Below, one piece after another: positions 14,695 to 24,121 of a stretch of 64,000 bases of DNA (positions within the stretch are counted from its first letter, which is position 1; each line of letters opens with the position of its first letter). The notes under the pieces are model-generated. The model ran no database searches. It had not been told where the DNA came from and saw only the letters and a program-made list of their open reading frames with translations. The stretch is from Pseudomonas laurentiana (GTDB lineage: Bacteria > Pseudomonadota > Gammaproteobacteria > Pseudomonadales > Pseudomonadaceae): NCBI RefSeq assembly GCF_014648275.1, contig NZ_BMQU01000013.1, positions 1-64,000 of the forward strand. Reading direction: 5' to 3'. Both the position numbers and the translations under genes were made by a program.

Positions 14695-16652
14695 TACGTG
14701 AAAAGCTAAGCACTCAAAAATCTAAATCAAAGATTTACAAAACAGCCAAATACTTCAATAAAGAAGAAGGCTGCGTTTTATTCGAGTCAAATATTTACAC
14801 GCCTTTGAATGCTTCAAAGAAAGATATTGCGAAAGCAATATCACAATCAATTGAAAGCGATATTACTGACAACAAGAAAGGTAGAAAGCAATCCGTTAGA
14901 ACCCAGCACGATGTTGTTAGCTTTCATACGAATGACAATATTACACCAGAGCAAGCCCGTGATATTGCAAAAGAACTTTATGAGGCCACGCATAAACTTT
15001 CAAATAGAAAGTATTCGTTAGGCGTTCACATTGATACAGATGAGGTTCATGTTCATATTGTGTGGGCTTTAAAAGATTTTAATGGCAAGTGTTACAACGT
15101 CAGCAATGACTACCGTGTTATTGAAAGAGAATGTGAAAAGCTTGAACAAAAATACAATCTAATAGTTCCCGAAAATCGAATTTCAAGAGACATGGATGAA
15201 CTCGACAAAATAAAAGAGCTAACACTGCAAGATAAGAAAGACATTATCAACAAGAAATACAAAGACAAGCATCCATCAACAAAAGAAAGAATGCTTGACG
15301 TTCGTGGCGTTATTTCTAACAAGAAACAAATGAAAGACGCTTTGAGTGATTTCCTTAACAATGCTTCCAGCCCATCCGACTTCATCAACCAGATAACCGA
15401 GAATGGTTTCAATGTCATTCACAATGGCAAATCATCTTTCTCCATTCAACATGAAGACCAGATATTCAAAGCATCCGAGCTTGGCCTATCTTACAAAACA
15501 CTTAAAGCGAAACTAGGTGATGACACTGGCTTTGAGCAGACTTTAAAAAATAAGCACAACGTAAAGGAATACGAAAATTGTTCAATCGCTTCAACCGAAG
15601 CAGAACCCGACTACATGAAAAAGATTAAACCAAACTCAGTGCTTGCTACTAAGTTCAAGTTTATTCAGCATAGTGACAAGGTTGAATATTTCTATAATTC
15701 AGCCAGTAGCAAGAAATCATTCGAGTATTACAAAGACCCATCAAAAGTTTCATTCCATGATTTATCAAGACAGTCAGCAAAGGCTGGCATTCAAAGACTT
15801 GTTGCCGACGCCAAACCACCACAATCATTTACAGTGAATGGCCCTGATTACTTCAAGAAGAATGTATGGCTCGAATTTCAGCTAATGGGATTGGAAGCCA
15901 AAGGCTTCAAGCTTGAAGGCTACAAACCTACCCCAGCAGATTTAGACGAATTGAAGAAAATTCAGGAGCAATATGCTTCGATGAATAAGAAGGCCGATCC
16001 TAAACCGCAACCAGCACCAGAAGCCCCTACGGTGGCCGTAGAAGCACCTAAACCAGTTGAGCCTGTCATGCCTATACCTCTTCAAAAAGCTCCTGAGAAG
16101 CCACCAGAGCCTACAAAGAAGGTTGAACAAGAAAAGGTTACGCCAACCAATGATGGCTTAATTGATGACTTGCACGATATGTTCCGGCCAGCCATAGCTA
16201 CCCCTGTCGCACAAGCTCCCACAGAAGCCGTAGAACCACCTAAACCAGTAGAGCCTGCCATAGATGAGTTTTACATACCGATGGCACCAGAACCGCTTGC
16301 AGAGCCTGAAAATCACAAGATTGATGGAGACTATTCAACATATTCGAATGATGAACTTGTTGAAGAATTTGAATGGTTACAACCGAGACTAAAGAAAAGT
16401 TCATTTCCGGGTAATAGCAAGAGAGATATTGCCGGACATAGAGAGATGGACAACATCCCAGAAAATCGTAATGGAATAAAAACTGGAGATGTTAAACGTC
16501 AATATGAATTCAGAGAGAAGCTCTATAATCTATTTGATGAAATTAAAGAAAGAGACCCAGCGGCAGCAAAACAGCTTGAACAAGCTTTTAAAGCACAGAT
16601 GGCAAACAAAAGAGCGGTTACGTTTGACTTAAAACCACAGTTAACAAAATAG
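14691..16652 (+). CDS. mobA: Relaxase (MobA/VirD2-like)
   Basis: The product is 653 residues. The relaxase domain covers roughly residues 1-200. HIDTDEVHVH at 113-122 is the metal-binding three-His motif (His113, His120, His122), followed by W125. VVSFHTND at 75-82 is the strand before it. The catalytic tyrosine should be near the N-terminus, with Tyr16 and Tyr21 as candidates. Residues about 430-530 form a Pro/Ala/Glu-rich linker with two similar blocks ending PKPVEP. The C-terminal 120 residues are charged and unassigned. It should nick oriT, bind the 5' end and pilot the strand through a helper conjugation system. Confidence 0.92.
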   Translation: MIREKLSTQKSKSKIYKTAKYFNKEEGCVLFESNIYTPLNASKKDIAKAISQSIESDITDNKKGRKQSVRTQHDVVSFHTNDNITPEQARDIAKELYEATHKLSNRKYSLGVHIDTDEVHVHIVWALKDFNGKCYNVSNDYRVIERECEKLEQKYNLIVPENRISRDMDELDKIKELTLQDKKDIINKKYKDKHPSTKERMLDVRGVISNKKQMKDALSDFLNNASSPSDFINQITENGFNVIHNGKSSFSIQHEDQIFKASELGLSYKTLKAKLGDDTGFEQTLKNKHNVKEYENCSIASTEAEPDYMKKIKPNSVLATKFKFIQHSDKVEYFYNSASSKKSFEYYKDPSKVSFHDLSRQSAKAGIQRLVADAKPPQSFTVNGPDYFKKNVWLEFQLMGLEAKGFKLEGYKPTPADLDELKKIQEQYASMNKKADPKPQPAPEAPTVAVEAPKPVEPVMPIPLQKAPEKPPEPTKKVEQEKVTPTNDGLIDDLHDMFRPAIATPVAQAPTEAVEPPKPVEPAIDEFYIPMAPEPLAEPENHKIDGDYSTYSNDELVEEFEWLQPRLKKSSFPGNSKRDIAGHREMDNIPENRNGIKTGDVKRQYEFREKLYNLFDEIKERDPAAAKQLEQAFKAQMANKRAVTFDLKPQLTK

Positions 16653-16670
16653 CCCTATCAGGGCTTTTTA
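16651..16670. terminator. Terminator between converging relaxase and RHH genes
   Basis: AGCCCT-ATC-AGGGCT forms a perfect six-pair hairpin that begins inside the relaxase stop codon and is followed by TTTTTA. On the other strand it is followed by ATTTTG, so it may serve both directions. Confidence 0.75.
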
Positions 16671-16892
16671 TTTGTCTTGGATTTGAAAGTTTCTAATTCC
16701 AACTTGTAGCGTTACATCTTTGTTGAACCCGTTAACTTTGCTTACATTTAAGTATTCTTTCATACAATCATTTATAAAGCGTGACAACGGAAATTTGTGA
16801 GTATTGGCAATTTCTCTAAATTGATTATGTGTTTCAGCATCGAGTGTGATGGTGCAAACTTTAAGATTTGCTTTTGCTTTTGGTTTTTTCAT
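16668..16892 (-). CDS. Small ribbon-helix-helix-type regulator
   Basis: This is a 74-residue protein. The segment LKVCTITLDAETHNQFREIA followed by PLSRFINDCMKEYL has the strand-helix-helix layout of Arc/CopG-type DNA-binding proteins. It is the third gene of a leftward set with the replication gene, a position that suits copy-number or transcription control. Target unknown. Strongly AT-rich. Confidence 0.6.
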   Translation of the reverse strand: MKKPKAKANLKVCTITLDAETHNQFREIANTHKFPLSRFINDCMKEYLNVSKVNGFNKDVTLQVGIRNFQIQDK

Positions 16893-16983
16893 TAGTGTCC
16901 CTTTCTTATTTATATATATTTATTAGAGCACAAATAAAAGCAAAGTCAAATAAATACATATTTTTCTTGACAAAATTCAGGCA

Positions 16984-17007
16984 CAAAAAAACCAGCATTA
17001 GCTGGCT
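16984..17007 (-). terminator. Terminator after the small gene at 17011
   Basis: On the minus strand CCAGC-TAAT-GCTGG is followed by seven T. It would end transcripts from the replication-gene side before the regulator at 16892. Confidence 0.75.
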
Positions 17008-17010
17008 TTG

Positions 17011-17229
17011 TTATAAGTCCCTTATACATTCGTCTTGATATTCGTAAGGAACTCTACTTTGGTCTACCAGCACCTTGAATGTGTAATCTAATGGGTCAAA
17101 AATCAAATGACAAACACTTTTGTCATGTGCATTCTTAACATCTTTATATAAACCATAAAGACCTAGTTTTTTTGTATATTTTAAGATTTCTTTTCTTTTG
17201 CTAGTTACCCTTATTAGTTGCATGCTCAT
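17011..17229 (-). CDS. Unknown small protein downstream of rep
   Basis: I do not recognise this gene. AGGAG at 17237-17233 serves either ATG at 17229 (MSMQLIRV) or ATG at 17223 (MQLIRV); spacing is better for the second. The product is about 70 residues, basic in its first half (TSKRKEILKYTKKLG) and mixed after. It has no membrane segment or metal motif. It is flanked by the rep stop and a clear terminator, which argues for a real gene. Confidence 0.5.
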   Translation of the reverse strand: MSMQLIRVTSKRKEILKYTKKLGLYGLYKDVKNAHDKSVCHLIFDPLDYTFKVLVDQSRVPYEYQDECIRDL

Positions 17230-17292
17230 AATCTCCTGTTCTTGATAACAATATAACATGCGATTATAAATAATCAATAGATAAGTATTTAT

Positions 17293-18876
17293 TTATTGCA
17301 ACTCGGCAGCATCAAGCAATGCAGTATCAACAATTTTGTAATTTGCTTTTATATCAATCATTTCTTTTGTGCTCAAATCAATTATGTATTTACCTATTAG
17401 TCTTTTTCCGAAAACATCACCGAGCAGGTCATTCTTAAATACTTGTATTTTGCTGTATAGCCTCATTATTTTTAGGTTTCCATTTACAAATATAGAGAAC
17501 CCAATGAAATCGTTCTTGTCCACAAATGCGAACGCCTTATCAATAACGTCATTCTTGCCTTTCAAGAATGATTTTCTTTTCAGCTCTCTCCACAATGAAA
17601 GCGTATTCTTAACGCCGAACATTGCATATCTACGCACAGACCACAGTGCTTGAACTGCTCTAACTTTTTTGTGATTTGAGATTTCCAACTTATCTACATT
17701 TAGGACGCCGCCTTTTAACTCGAATTCCAAATTGAATGACTTAGTTAGATACTTCATCACGTATGATGTTGCCTTGCTTTTCTTTGCGTCAATTTCTTCA
17801 ATTCTTACGGCGTTTTCCGAGTGTCTAAAATGCTTGTTAATCAAGATTACTAATTCGTCATAATGTTTCTTATTAACATACATTAAAGCGTGCTTATGAA
17901 AGCACTGGTCTTTGTGAGGTTCGACTGCCCAGAAACCATTCATCTCAATCTTATGTCTATGGATGTCTTTTCTAAAAGCATTCCATAAGCCTTTCAAGTA
18001 ATCATTGCTATCCTTTGGGGTTGAACCGTCCCAAGAACTAACGCCTTTCGACGGCTTTGGATGAAATCTTGCCGGAGCGGTAAAAGTTATGAAAAGAGGC
18101 TTATAGTCAAGTTGTTTGGCATAGGCGTCCAACGATGAGACTTGGATAAATATCTCAGCAAATCTTTGCTTTTCAGTGCTTGCTACTTTCCATAGTGGGA
18201 TTTTCTTGTTGTTTTCATTAACAAGAGATTTCTTCATTATGTAATCAAGCTGGCTGGCTTCGTCAGCTTCTCTATTGCGAACAACTTCATCACTACAAAT
18301 CTCAAATGCTCGACCGGAACCAATCAAACCTGAGTGCAGCTTTAAAAGTTCGCTTCTTTGTTTTTGTATTCTTTTTATTTGTGATTTAAGTCTTTTCTCA
18401 TCAGCAATGTTGATGAGCTTGTCTTTTATAGTTGACCCTTTAATGTCCTTTATTTTGATACCATAACCGATATCCCAATCATTCTTTATGCGTGAAAAAA
18501 TACTCTCGCCGGAGTCATCGTTGTCGAGGTTTCTCTGCTTTATTATTAGTTGCTCTTGAGTTCTCTCGAAAACAAACGTGATATTTTTGACGATTTCGTC
18601 CAAATCGCCAGCTAGAATGTATTTATGTCGTATCTTCCAGCATCTATATTCACTGCAAGTGGCAACCCAAGTGAATTTATTTTTGAGGTTTCTTATTTCT
18701 TTGGCTATGTTTTCACGCTTTCTTTTTGATGAGTTATTTAACTTATTTTCAAGACATTCCTTTGCAATCATCTTTTTTTCGATGGCTCGCTCAAAAAAAT
18801 ACTGCCTTTCACATTCTGCAAAGAAAAATTCAGGAGTAAGATTTTTAAGGATTATGCGTTGTGGAATAAATATCAT
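17293..18876 (-). CDS. rep: HUH replication initiator, phage gpA-like
   Basis: The product is 527 residues, starting MIFIPQRIIL. FITFTAPARFHP (about 262-273) is the first strand motif of rolling-circle initiators. EPHKDQCFHKHALMYV holds the His-x-His metal site (His327, His329). SYVMKYLTKS has two tyrosines, Tyr372 and Tyr376, four residues apart, as in the two-tyrosine class of phiX174 and P2 gene A proteins. AVQALWSVRRYAMFG further on is also typical of that class. It should nick a double-strand origin and start rolling-circle replication. No good ribosome site is visible before the ATG. Confidence 0.88.
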   Translation of the reverse strand: MIFIPQRIILKNLTPEFFFAECERQYFFERAIEKKMIAKECLENKLNNSSKRKRENIAKEIRNLKNKFTWVATCSEYRCWKIRHKYILAGDLDEIVKNITFVFERTQEQLIIKQRNLDNDDSGESIFSRIKNDWDIGYGIKIKDIKGSTIKDKLINIADEKRLKSQIKRIQKQRSELLKLHSGLIGSGRAFEICSDEVVRNREADEASQLDYIMKKSLVNENNKKIPLWKVASTEKQRFAEIFIQVSSLDAYAKQLDYKPLFITFTAPARFHPKPSKGVSSWDGSTPKDSNDYLKGLWNAFRKDIHRHKIEMNGFWAVEPHKDQCFHKHALMYVNKKHYDELVILINKHFRHSENAVRIEEIDAKKSKATSYVMKYLTKSFNLEFELKGGVLNVDKLEISNHKKVRAVQALWSVRRYAMFGVKNTLSLWRELKRKSFLKGKNDVIDKAFAFVDKNDFIGFSIFVNGNLKIMRLYSKIQVFKNDLLGDVFGKRLIGKYIIDLSTKEMIDIKANYKIVDTALLDAAELQ

Positions 18877-18909
18877 GAAAGTTATTATTGTTCGTTACTA
18901 ATACAAATA

Positions 18910-18924
18910 CCATGCCGTGCATGG
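18910..18924. promoter_or_regulatory. Palindrome upstream of rep
   Basis: CCATGC-CGT-GCATGG is a perfect six-base inverted repeat about 35 bp upstream of the leftward rep start. It could be an operator or a hairpin of the origin. Confidence 0.35.
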
Positions 18925-19120
18925 TTGTCAAATAAATAAATATTTTTACTTTCTAACCTGTAAAAAAGCTGATTTTTTTAAAAATCAAAAACGGTCAAAA
19001 AAACCTATAAAATCAACTTGCGACACTTATTTAAGAGTTATCCAAGAAGAGCGTAAAAAGCATAAAGCCGCCCTAGCAGGCGAAAAGCTTCTGGGTATTG
19101 CGAACAAAGTTCGCATATGA
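18917..19120 (+). CDS. Possible small basic protein
   Basis: A 67-codon frame opens inside the palindrome and lacks a ribosome site. The C-terminal half (YLRVIQEERKKHKAALAGEK) is lysine-rich and helical in character. A weak hairpin (AAAACACG/CGTGTTTT at 19253-19278, then TTG) lies downstream. It may be a real gene starting at another codon, or chance in AT-rich DNA. Confidence 0.25.
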   Translation: MHGCQINKYFYFLTCKKADFFKNQKRSKKPIKSTCDTYLRVIQEERKKHKAALAGEKLLGIANKVRI

Positions 19121-19661
19121 AAATCAAAAGCGTAAAGCTCAAAATTTAATTCCAAATACATTTGGAGCAGCAAAACTTTTAAATATCAAAACTTATGAAA
19201 CGGCTGTTTTTAGACGATTTACCATCTTATTCGTATGGTAATACCTAGAATTAAAACACGCCGTTTTTAACGTGTTTTTGTTAGTGCCCTAAAAAAGAGC
19301 GTTGATTTTTTTGCACGTTTTCATGTCAGTTTTTTGAGTTTTCATTTTCTTGGGTAGCCGTTTTTTGGCTTAAAAACAATGAAATTCGTTGTCAATAGAA
19401 AATTGAAAATATATTTATGGTGCAACCTTAATCATCAAATAGAGTTCAACCTTATTCTTTAAATTTCTCAAAATTGAAAATGACCCTCTGAAAATCTGTA
19501 TGAAGAAACGTCGCGTTCATCTGGTCATTTATCACGCTTGAACAAGTTCAGCCGCTAAAAACGACCTTGACGGGTGTGTGAACCATTCACAGAGCATAGC
19601 CATATCTGATACTATTTAACAAAATTATGACGCGATGACCTTAACTCTGGATGATTAATCA
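19121..19661. other. AT-rich spacer of the element
   Basis: No gene can be supported in these 541 bp. Visible structures are the inverted repeat TTACCAT/ATGGTAA at 19219-19241, the hairpin at 19253-19278, a small AGCC/GGCT hairpin near 19354, and two near-identical CAACCTTAATC and CAACCTTATTC boxes between 19420 and 19465. It may contain a replication origin or promoters for the flanking genes. Confidence 0.4.
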
Positions 19662-20162
19662 ATGGCTTTATTTGATTTTTTCAAAAAAAAGAAAACCCAA
19701 GAAAAAGAACCCAAAAGATACCCCATAACACCTGAAATGACTGATGGAGTTTCTTTTGTATACTCTTTAATTAAGGACCAATTTTTTTTAATTGAGAAGT
19801 CTGGTGTGAAAACGCCGCCGCTTCTTTACAAAGGAGATAATGGGGATTACGAAATTAACCAATGGCTTGCTGGATATATTTCTGGATTTTATGACGCTTT
19901 TCTTCAGTCTAAAAATCAGAAATATGACCCCAACGCTCTTGAATTGATTTTCAGCGTATTATACGGCGAGGAAGTCGCGGAAGAAGGTATAAAACAATGC
20001 ATCGTAGCCATGATGACACTAGGGGACAAAAGCGATAATCTTTTCAAAGTCGCGTTTGAAGAATTTGACGATGGTCTATATGCAGGAGGGAATAACTTTT
20101 TTGATTGGAAAGATAAAAAGATATTTGCTCCATTAGGTATCTATAACAAATATGCTATGTGA
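19662..20162 (+). CDS. Unknown cargo protein
   Basis: I do not recognise this 166-residue acidic, soluble protein. It starts with a basic, Phe-rich tip (MALFDFFKKKK) and then has a regular helical body with several aromatic residues (INQWLAGYISGFYDAF). There is no signal peptide, transmembrane segment or nuclease motif. Composition is AT-rich like the mobility genes. It stands alone, with a similar 16-base sequence on either side (19593-19608 and 20205-20220, 14 of 16 identical). Confidence 0.6.
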   Translation: MALFDFFKKKKTQEKEPKRYPITPEMTDGVSFVYSLIKDQFFLIEKSGVKTPPLLYKGDNGDYEINQWLAGYISGFYDAFLQSKNQKYDPNALELIFSVLYGEEVAEEGIKQCIVAMMTLGDKSDNLFKVAFEEFDDGLYAGGNNFFDWKDKKIFAPLGIYNKYAM

Positions 20163-20229
20163 TTTTCCCTGACGAGTCTATGAAGGATTTTTCACCTGTT
20201 ATATAGCATGGCCATATGTGTTAGCGGCC

Positions 20230-20697
20230 CTAGTCCTGCTTACAAAAAAAGGTGTTCAGTCCTTCACCGATAGTATCGGGTATGGTCCTTGTCCACTCTG
20301 CACGTTTGTTGGACGTGTGATTTAACGTTTTTCCTGAAAAATCATAATCAATGCTTTCAGTAACCCTAGATGTTCCATTATTACAATTGATCTCGTAAAG
20401 GTTCATCGAAATTTCAATTTCACCATCTTTTTCGTTGTCGCAGATGACCCTGTCCATAGGGCTTTTCATAAATAGGTTTCCGCCACAGCTTTTGGGTTGT
20501 GGGTATTCGACTTTAAACCAAAGCTCATAGCGACCTTTATCGTGTCTTAGAACACCTTTCGTGAATACCTTCTGGCCGTTAACGCCATCACTAAATTGGT
20601 GCCAAGGGTCGTTTGCTACGAACTCTTGGACGTTAGAAGGAGCAGCAGCCGCTACCCCTAGTGGGAGAACGGCAGCCAAGACGAGTGCTAACCTCAT
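20230..20697 (-). CDS. Secreted protein, surface-adhesin-E-like
   Basis: The 155-residue product has a clear signal peptide (MRLALVLAAVLPLGVAAAAPS). The mature part has paired cysteines and the pattern KGRYELWFKVEYPQP followed by a NLYEINC strand. It resembles the small periplasmic or surface-adhesin-E-type domain, but only loosely. Its ATG overlaps the stop of the gene at 20694-21002, so the two are coupled. Composition is closer to the Pseudomonas backbone than the mobility genes. Confidence 0.6.
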   Translation of the reverse strand: MRLALVLAAVLPLGVAAAAPSNVQEFVANDPWHQFSDGVNGQKVFTKGVLRHDKGRYELWFKVEYPQPKSCGGNLFMKSPMDRVICDNEKDGEIEISMNLYEINCNNGTSRVTESIDYDFSGKTLNHTSNKRAEWTRTIPDTIGEGLNTFFCKQD

Positions 20698-21002
20698 TTG
20701 GCTAACAGCCCTCCGACTTCTTTCCGCAATTGTTCAACGACCACGTCAAGCATTTGAGGGAAAGTCTCTCCGAAAAATTTCGCCTCAGTCTTAAAGGGGT
20801 GGCCCATTGACGCCTTGTTGACGCCGAAGGCTTCACCTTGATCGGTCAATTTCCTGAATGACTTCATCACACCGTTGCCGGTGGTGCTCGCATACTCAAA
20901 GCTTTCCGCGTAACCAGCTTTCAGCAGAGCATTCATGATGGTGCTCGCGTCGAATGAGACGCCGTGGTCAGCAATCAAGGCTTTGAGGGATTTTGCTTGC
21001 AT
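20694..21002 (-). CDS. Unknown protein, coupled to secreted partner
   Basis: The product is 102 residues starting MQAKSLKALIADHGV at 21002, where AAGGAAAG gives a good ribosome site; an ATG at 21116 has none. It is helical and soluble, with a short Gly/Thr-rich turn (STTGNGVMKSF). I do not recognise the family. The stop overlaps the start of the secreted protein gene by the ATGA rule, so they form a two-gene operon. The length, lack of membrane segment and coupling would suit a regulator or a partner of the secreted protein, but neither can be shown. Confidence 0.6.
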   Translation of the reverse strand: MQAKSLKALIADHGVSFDASTIMNALLKAGYAESFEYASTTGNGVMKSFRKLTDQGEAFGVNKASMGHPFKTEAKFFGETFPQMLDVVVEQLRKEVGGLLAK

Positions 21003-21212
21003 GTGGCTTTCCTTGCGTGGTGGCGTTTTGCCTAGGCTAATCCTCGCCTGAGCCACACATCTATGCAACCCATGGTTGACCCTTTTACGCACTGCTGCAG
21101 AGCCGCAGCACTTCAAGCGGTCTGGATCAGAAAGGATGGCTTAAACGCACAGTCTCTCGCGTGAATGCAAAGCAAGAAGACTACTGCCGGGAGGCAGTTT
21201 TTCCCAAGAAAA

Positions 21213-21270
21213 GGGTATGAGAAGGGTAGATTTTTTGGATAGAAAAAGGGGTAGAAATTTCTTTCTACCC
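21213..21270 (+). promoter_or_regulatory. Right-end GGGTAGAA array (putative arm sites)
   Basis: Motif copies begin at 21213 (GGGTATGA), 21224 (GGGTAGA), 21237 (GGATAGAA) and 21249 (GGGTAGAA), with 11-, 13- and 12-bp steps; an inverted copy TTCTACCC is at 21263-21270. Orientation is the same as in the left-end array. Confidence 0.65.
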
Positions 21271-21302
21271 CTTCTCTAAGTCCTTGATTTACAAGGAGAA
21301 TG

Positions 21303-21331
21303 TTGGTGCCCCGAGGGAGACTCGAACTCCC
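21303..21331 (-). repeat. tRNA-side attachment site
   Basis: This is the second copy of the 29-bp att sequence, lying inside the 3' end of tRNA-Leu and matching 12565-12593 exactly. Confidence 0.93.
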
Positions 21332-21388
21332 ACTCCTTTCGAAAACGGATTTTGAATCCGCCGCGTCTACCAATTCCGCCATCAGGGC
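21304..21388 (-). tRNA. tRNA-Leu, anticodon CAA
   Basis: The gene is 85 bases and encodes its own CCA end. The acceptor arms GCCCTGA and TCGGGGC pair with one G-U. The anticodon arm has stem GCGGA/TCCGT and loop TTCAAAA, giving anticodon CAA (codon UUG). A long variable arm and the GTTCGAGTC T loop are present. It is the integration site of the mobile element, and its 3' end is restored by the element's att sequence. Confidence 0.96.
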
Positions 21389-21400
21389 TTGTGGACGCGG

Positions 21401-21429
21401 AGTATAAAGAGGTGCCTACCGTTGGTCAA
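21401..21429 (-). promoter_or_regulatory. Sigma-70 promoter of tRNA-Leu
   Basis: On the minus strand TTGACC and TATACT are separated by exactly 17 bases, and the -10 box lies 12 bases from the tRNA 5' end. This is a near-consensus strong promoter. Confidence 0.85.
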
Positions 21430-21496
21430 TCAGCTTTCATGGTGAATTTTTGTCGATTCCGCTAAACTTTCCGGCCCTGTCAAACCGAACACCATC

Positions 21497-23676
<2,180 letters not shown>

Positions 23677-23722
23677 TGTTTTGCCGACCCTTACAAGTAC
23701 TATTTCGCAACTGGAGTGCTAA

Positions 23723-24058
23723 ATGAGCTTTCTGATTCCTGCCGCATACGCGGACGCCGCTGCCCCTGCTGCCGGCCCTGCCGGTACCGGTTTTGAGTGG
23801 ATTTTCCTGGTAGGTTTCCTGGTCATCTTCTACCTGATGATCTGGCGCCCACAGGCCAAGCGTGCCAAAGAGCAGAAGAACCTGCTGAGCAATCTGCAGA
23901 AGGGTGACGAAGTTGTTACCAACGGCGGTATTGCCGGCAAGATCGTCAAAGTTGCCGATGACTTCGTAGTGCTCGAAGTGTCCGACTCGGTTGAGCTGAA
24001 GTTCCAGAAGGGCGCCGTTGCTGCGACCCTGCCAAAAGGCACGCTCAAGGCGATCTAA
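23723..24058 (+). CDS. yajC: Sec translocon accessory protein YajC
   Basis: The 111-residue inner-membrane protein has one membrane segment (WIFLVGFLVIFYLMIW) followed by the PQAKRAKEQKNLL motif and a small cytoplasmic domain (KGDEVVTNGGIAGKI). It associates with SecD and SecF. It lies between tgt and secD, as in other gammaproteobacteria. Confidence 0.96.
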   Translation: MSFLIPAAYADAAAPAAGPAGTGFEWIFLVGFLVIFYLMIWRPQAKRAKEQKNLLSNLQKGDEVVTNGGIAGKIVKVADDFVVLEVSDSVELKFQKGAVAATLPKGTLKAI

Positions 24059-24078
24059 GTTTAAGTCTTTTACCAATC

Positions 24079-24103
24079 GACGGGGCGCGCAAGGCGCCCC
24101 GTC
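24079..24103 (+). terminator. Hairpin between yajC and secD
   Basis: GACGGGGCGC and GCGCCCCGTC form a perfect ten-pair stem with a five-base loop. There is no real T run, so it may stabilise or attenuate the transcript rather than end it. Confidence 0.55.
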
Positions 24104-24121
24104 TCTTGAACGGGCGGCGTG

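Larger units (their letters stand above)
12565..21331. mobile_element. Integrative and mobilizable element in tRNA-Leu(CAA)
   Basis: The element is bounded by the two 29-bp att copies; one att copy plus the interior is 8738 bp. Genes in order: tyrosine integrase; candidate oriT; mobC-like gene and relaxase (rightward); a ribbon-helix-helix gene, an unknown small gene and an HUH replication gene (leftward); an AT-rich spacer; one unknown rightward gene; and two unknown leftward genes next to the tRNA. No coupling protein or type IV secretion gene is present, so transfer would need a helper. From about 12.9 to 20.2 kb the DNA is markedly AT-rich compared with the chromosome, implying a distant origin. 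The last two genes have a more Pseudomonas-like composition. All main reading frames appear intact. Confidence 0.9.

Noticed and set aside
16978-17007. Similarity of this terminator to the tRNA-Leu terminator at 12494-12522
   Set aside because: Both share a short aggcac-plus-A-run and CC start, but stems differ; this is common terminator structure and not a third boundary.
21003-21116. Longer N-terminus for the 20694 gene starting at 21116
   Set aside because: No ribosome site there and the extra residues are Arg/Cys/His-rich; the ATG at 21002 has AAGGAAAG.
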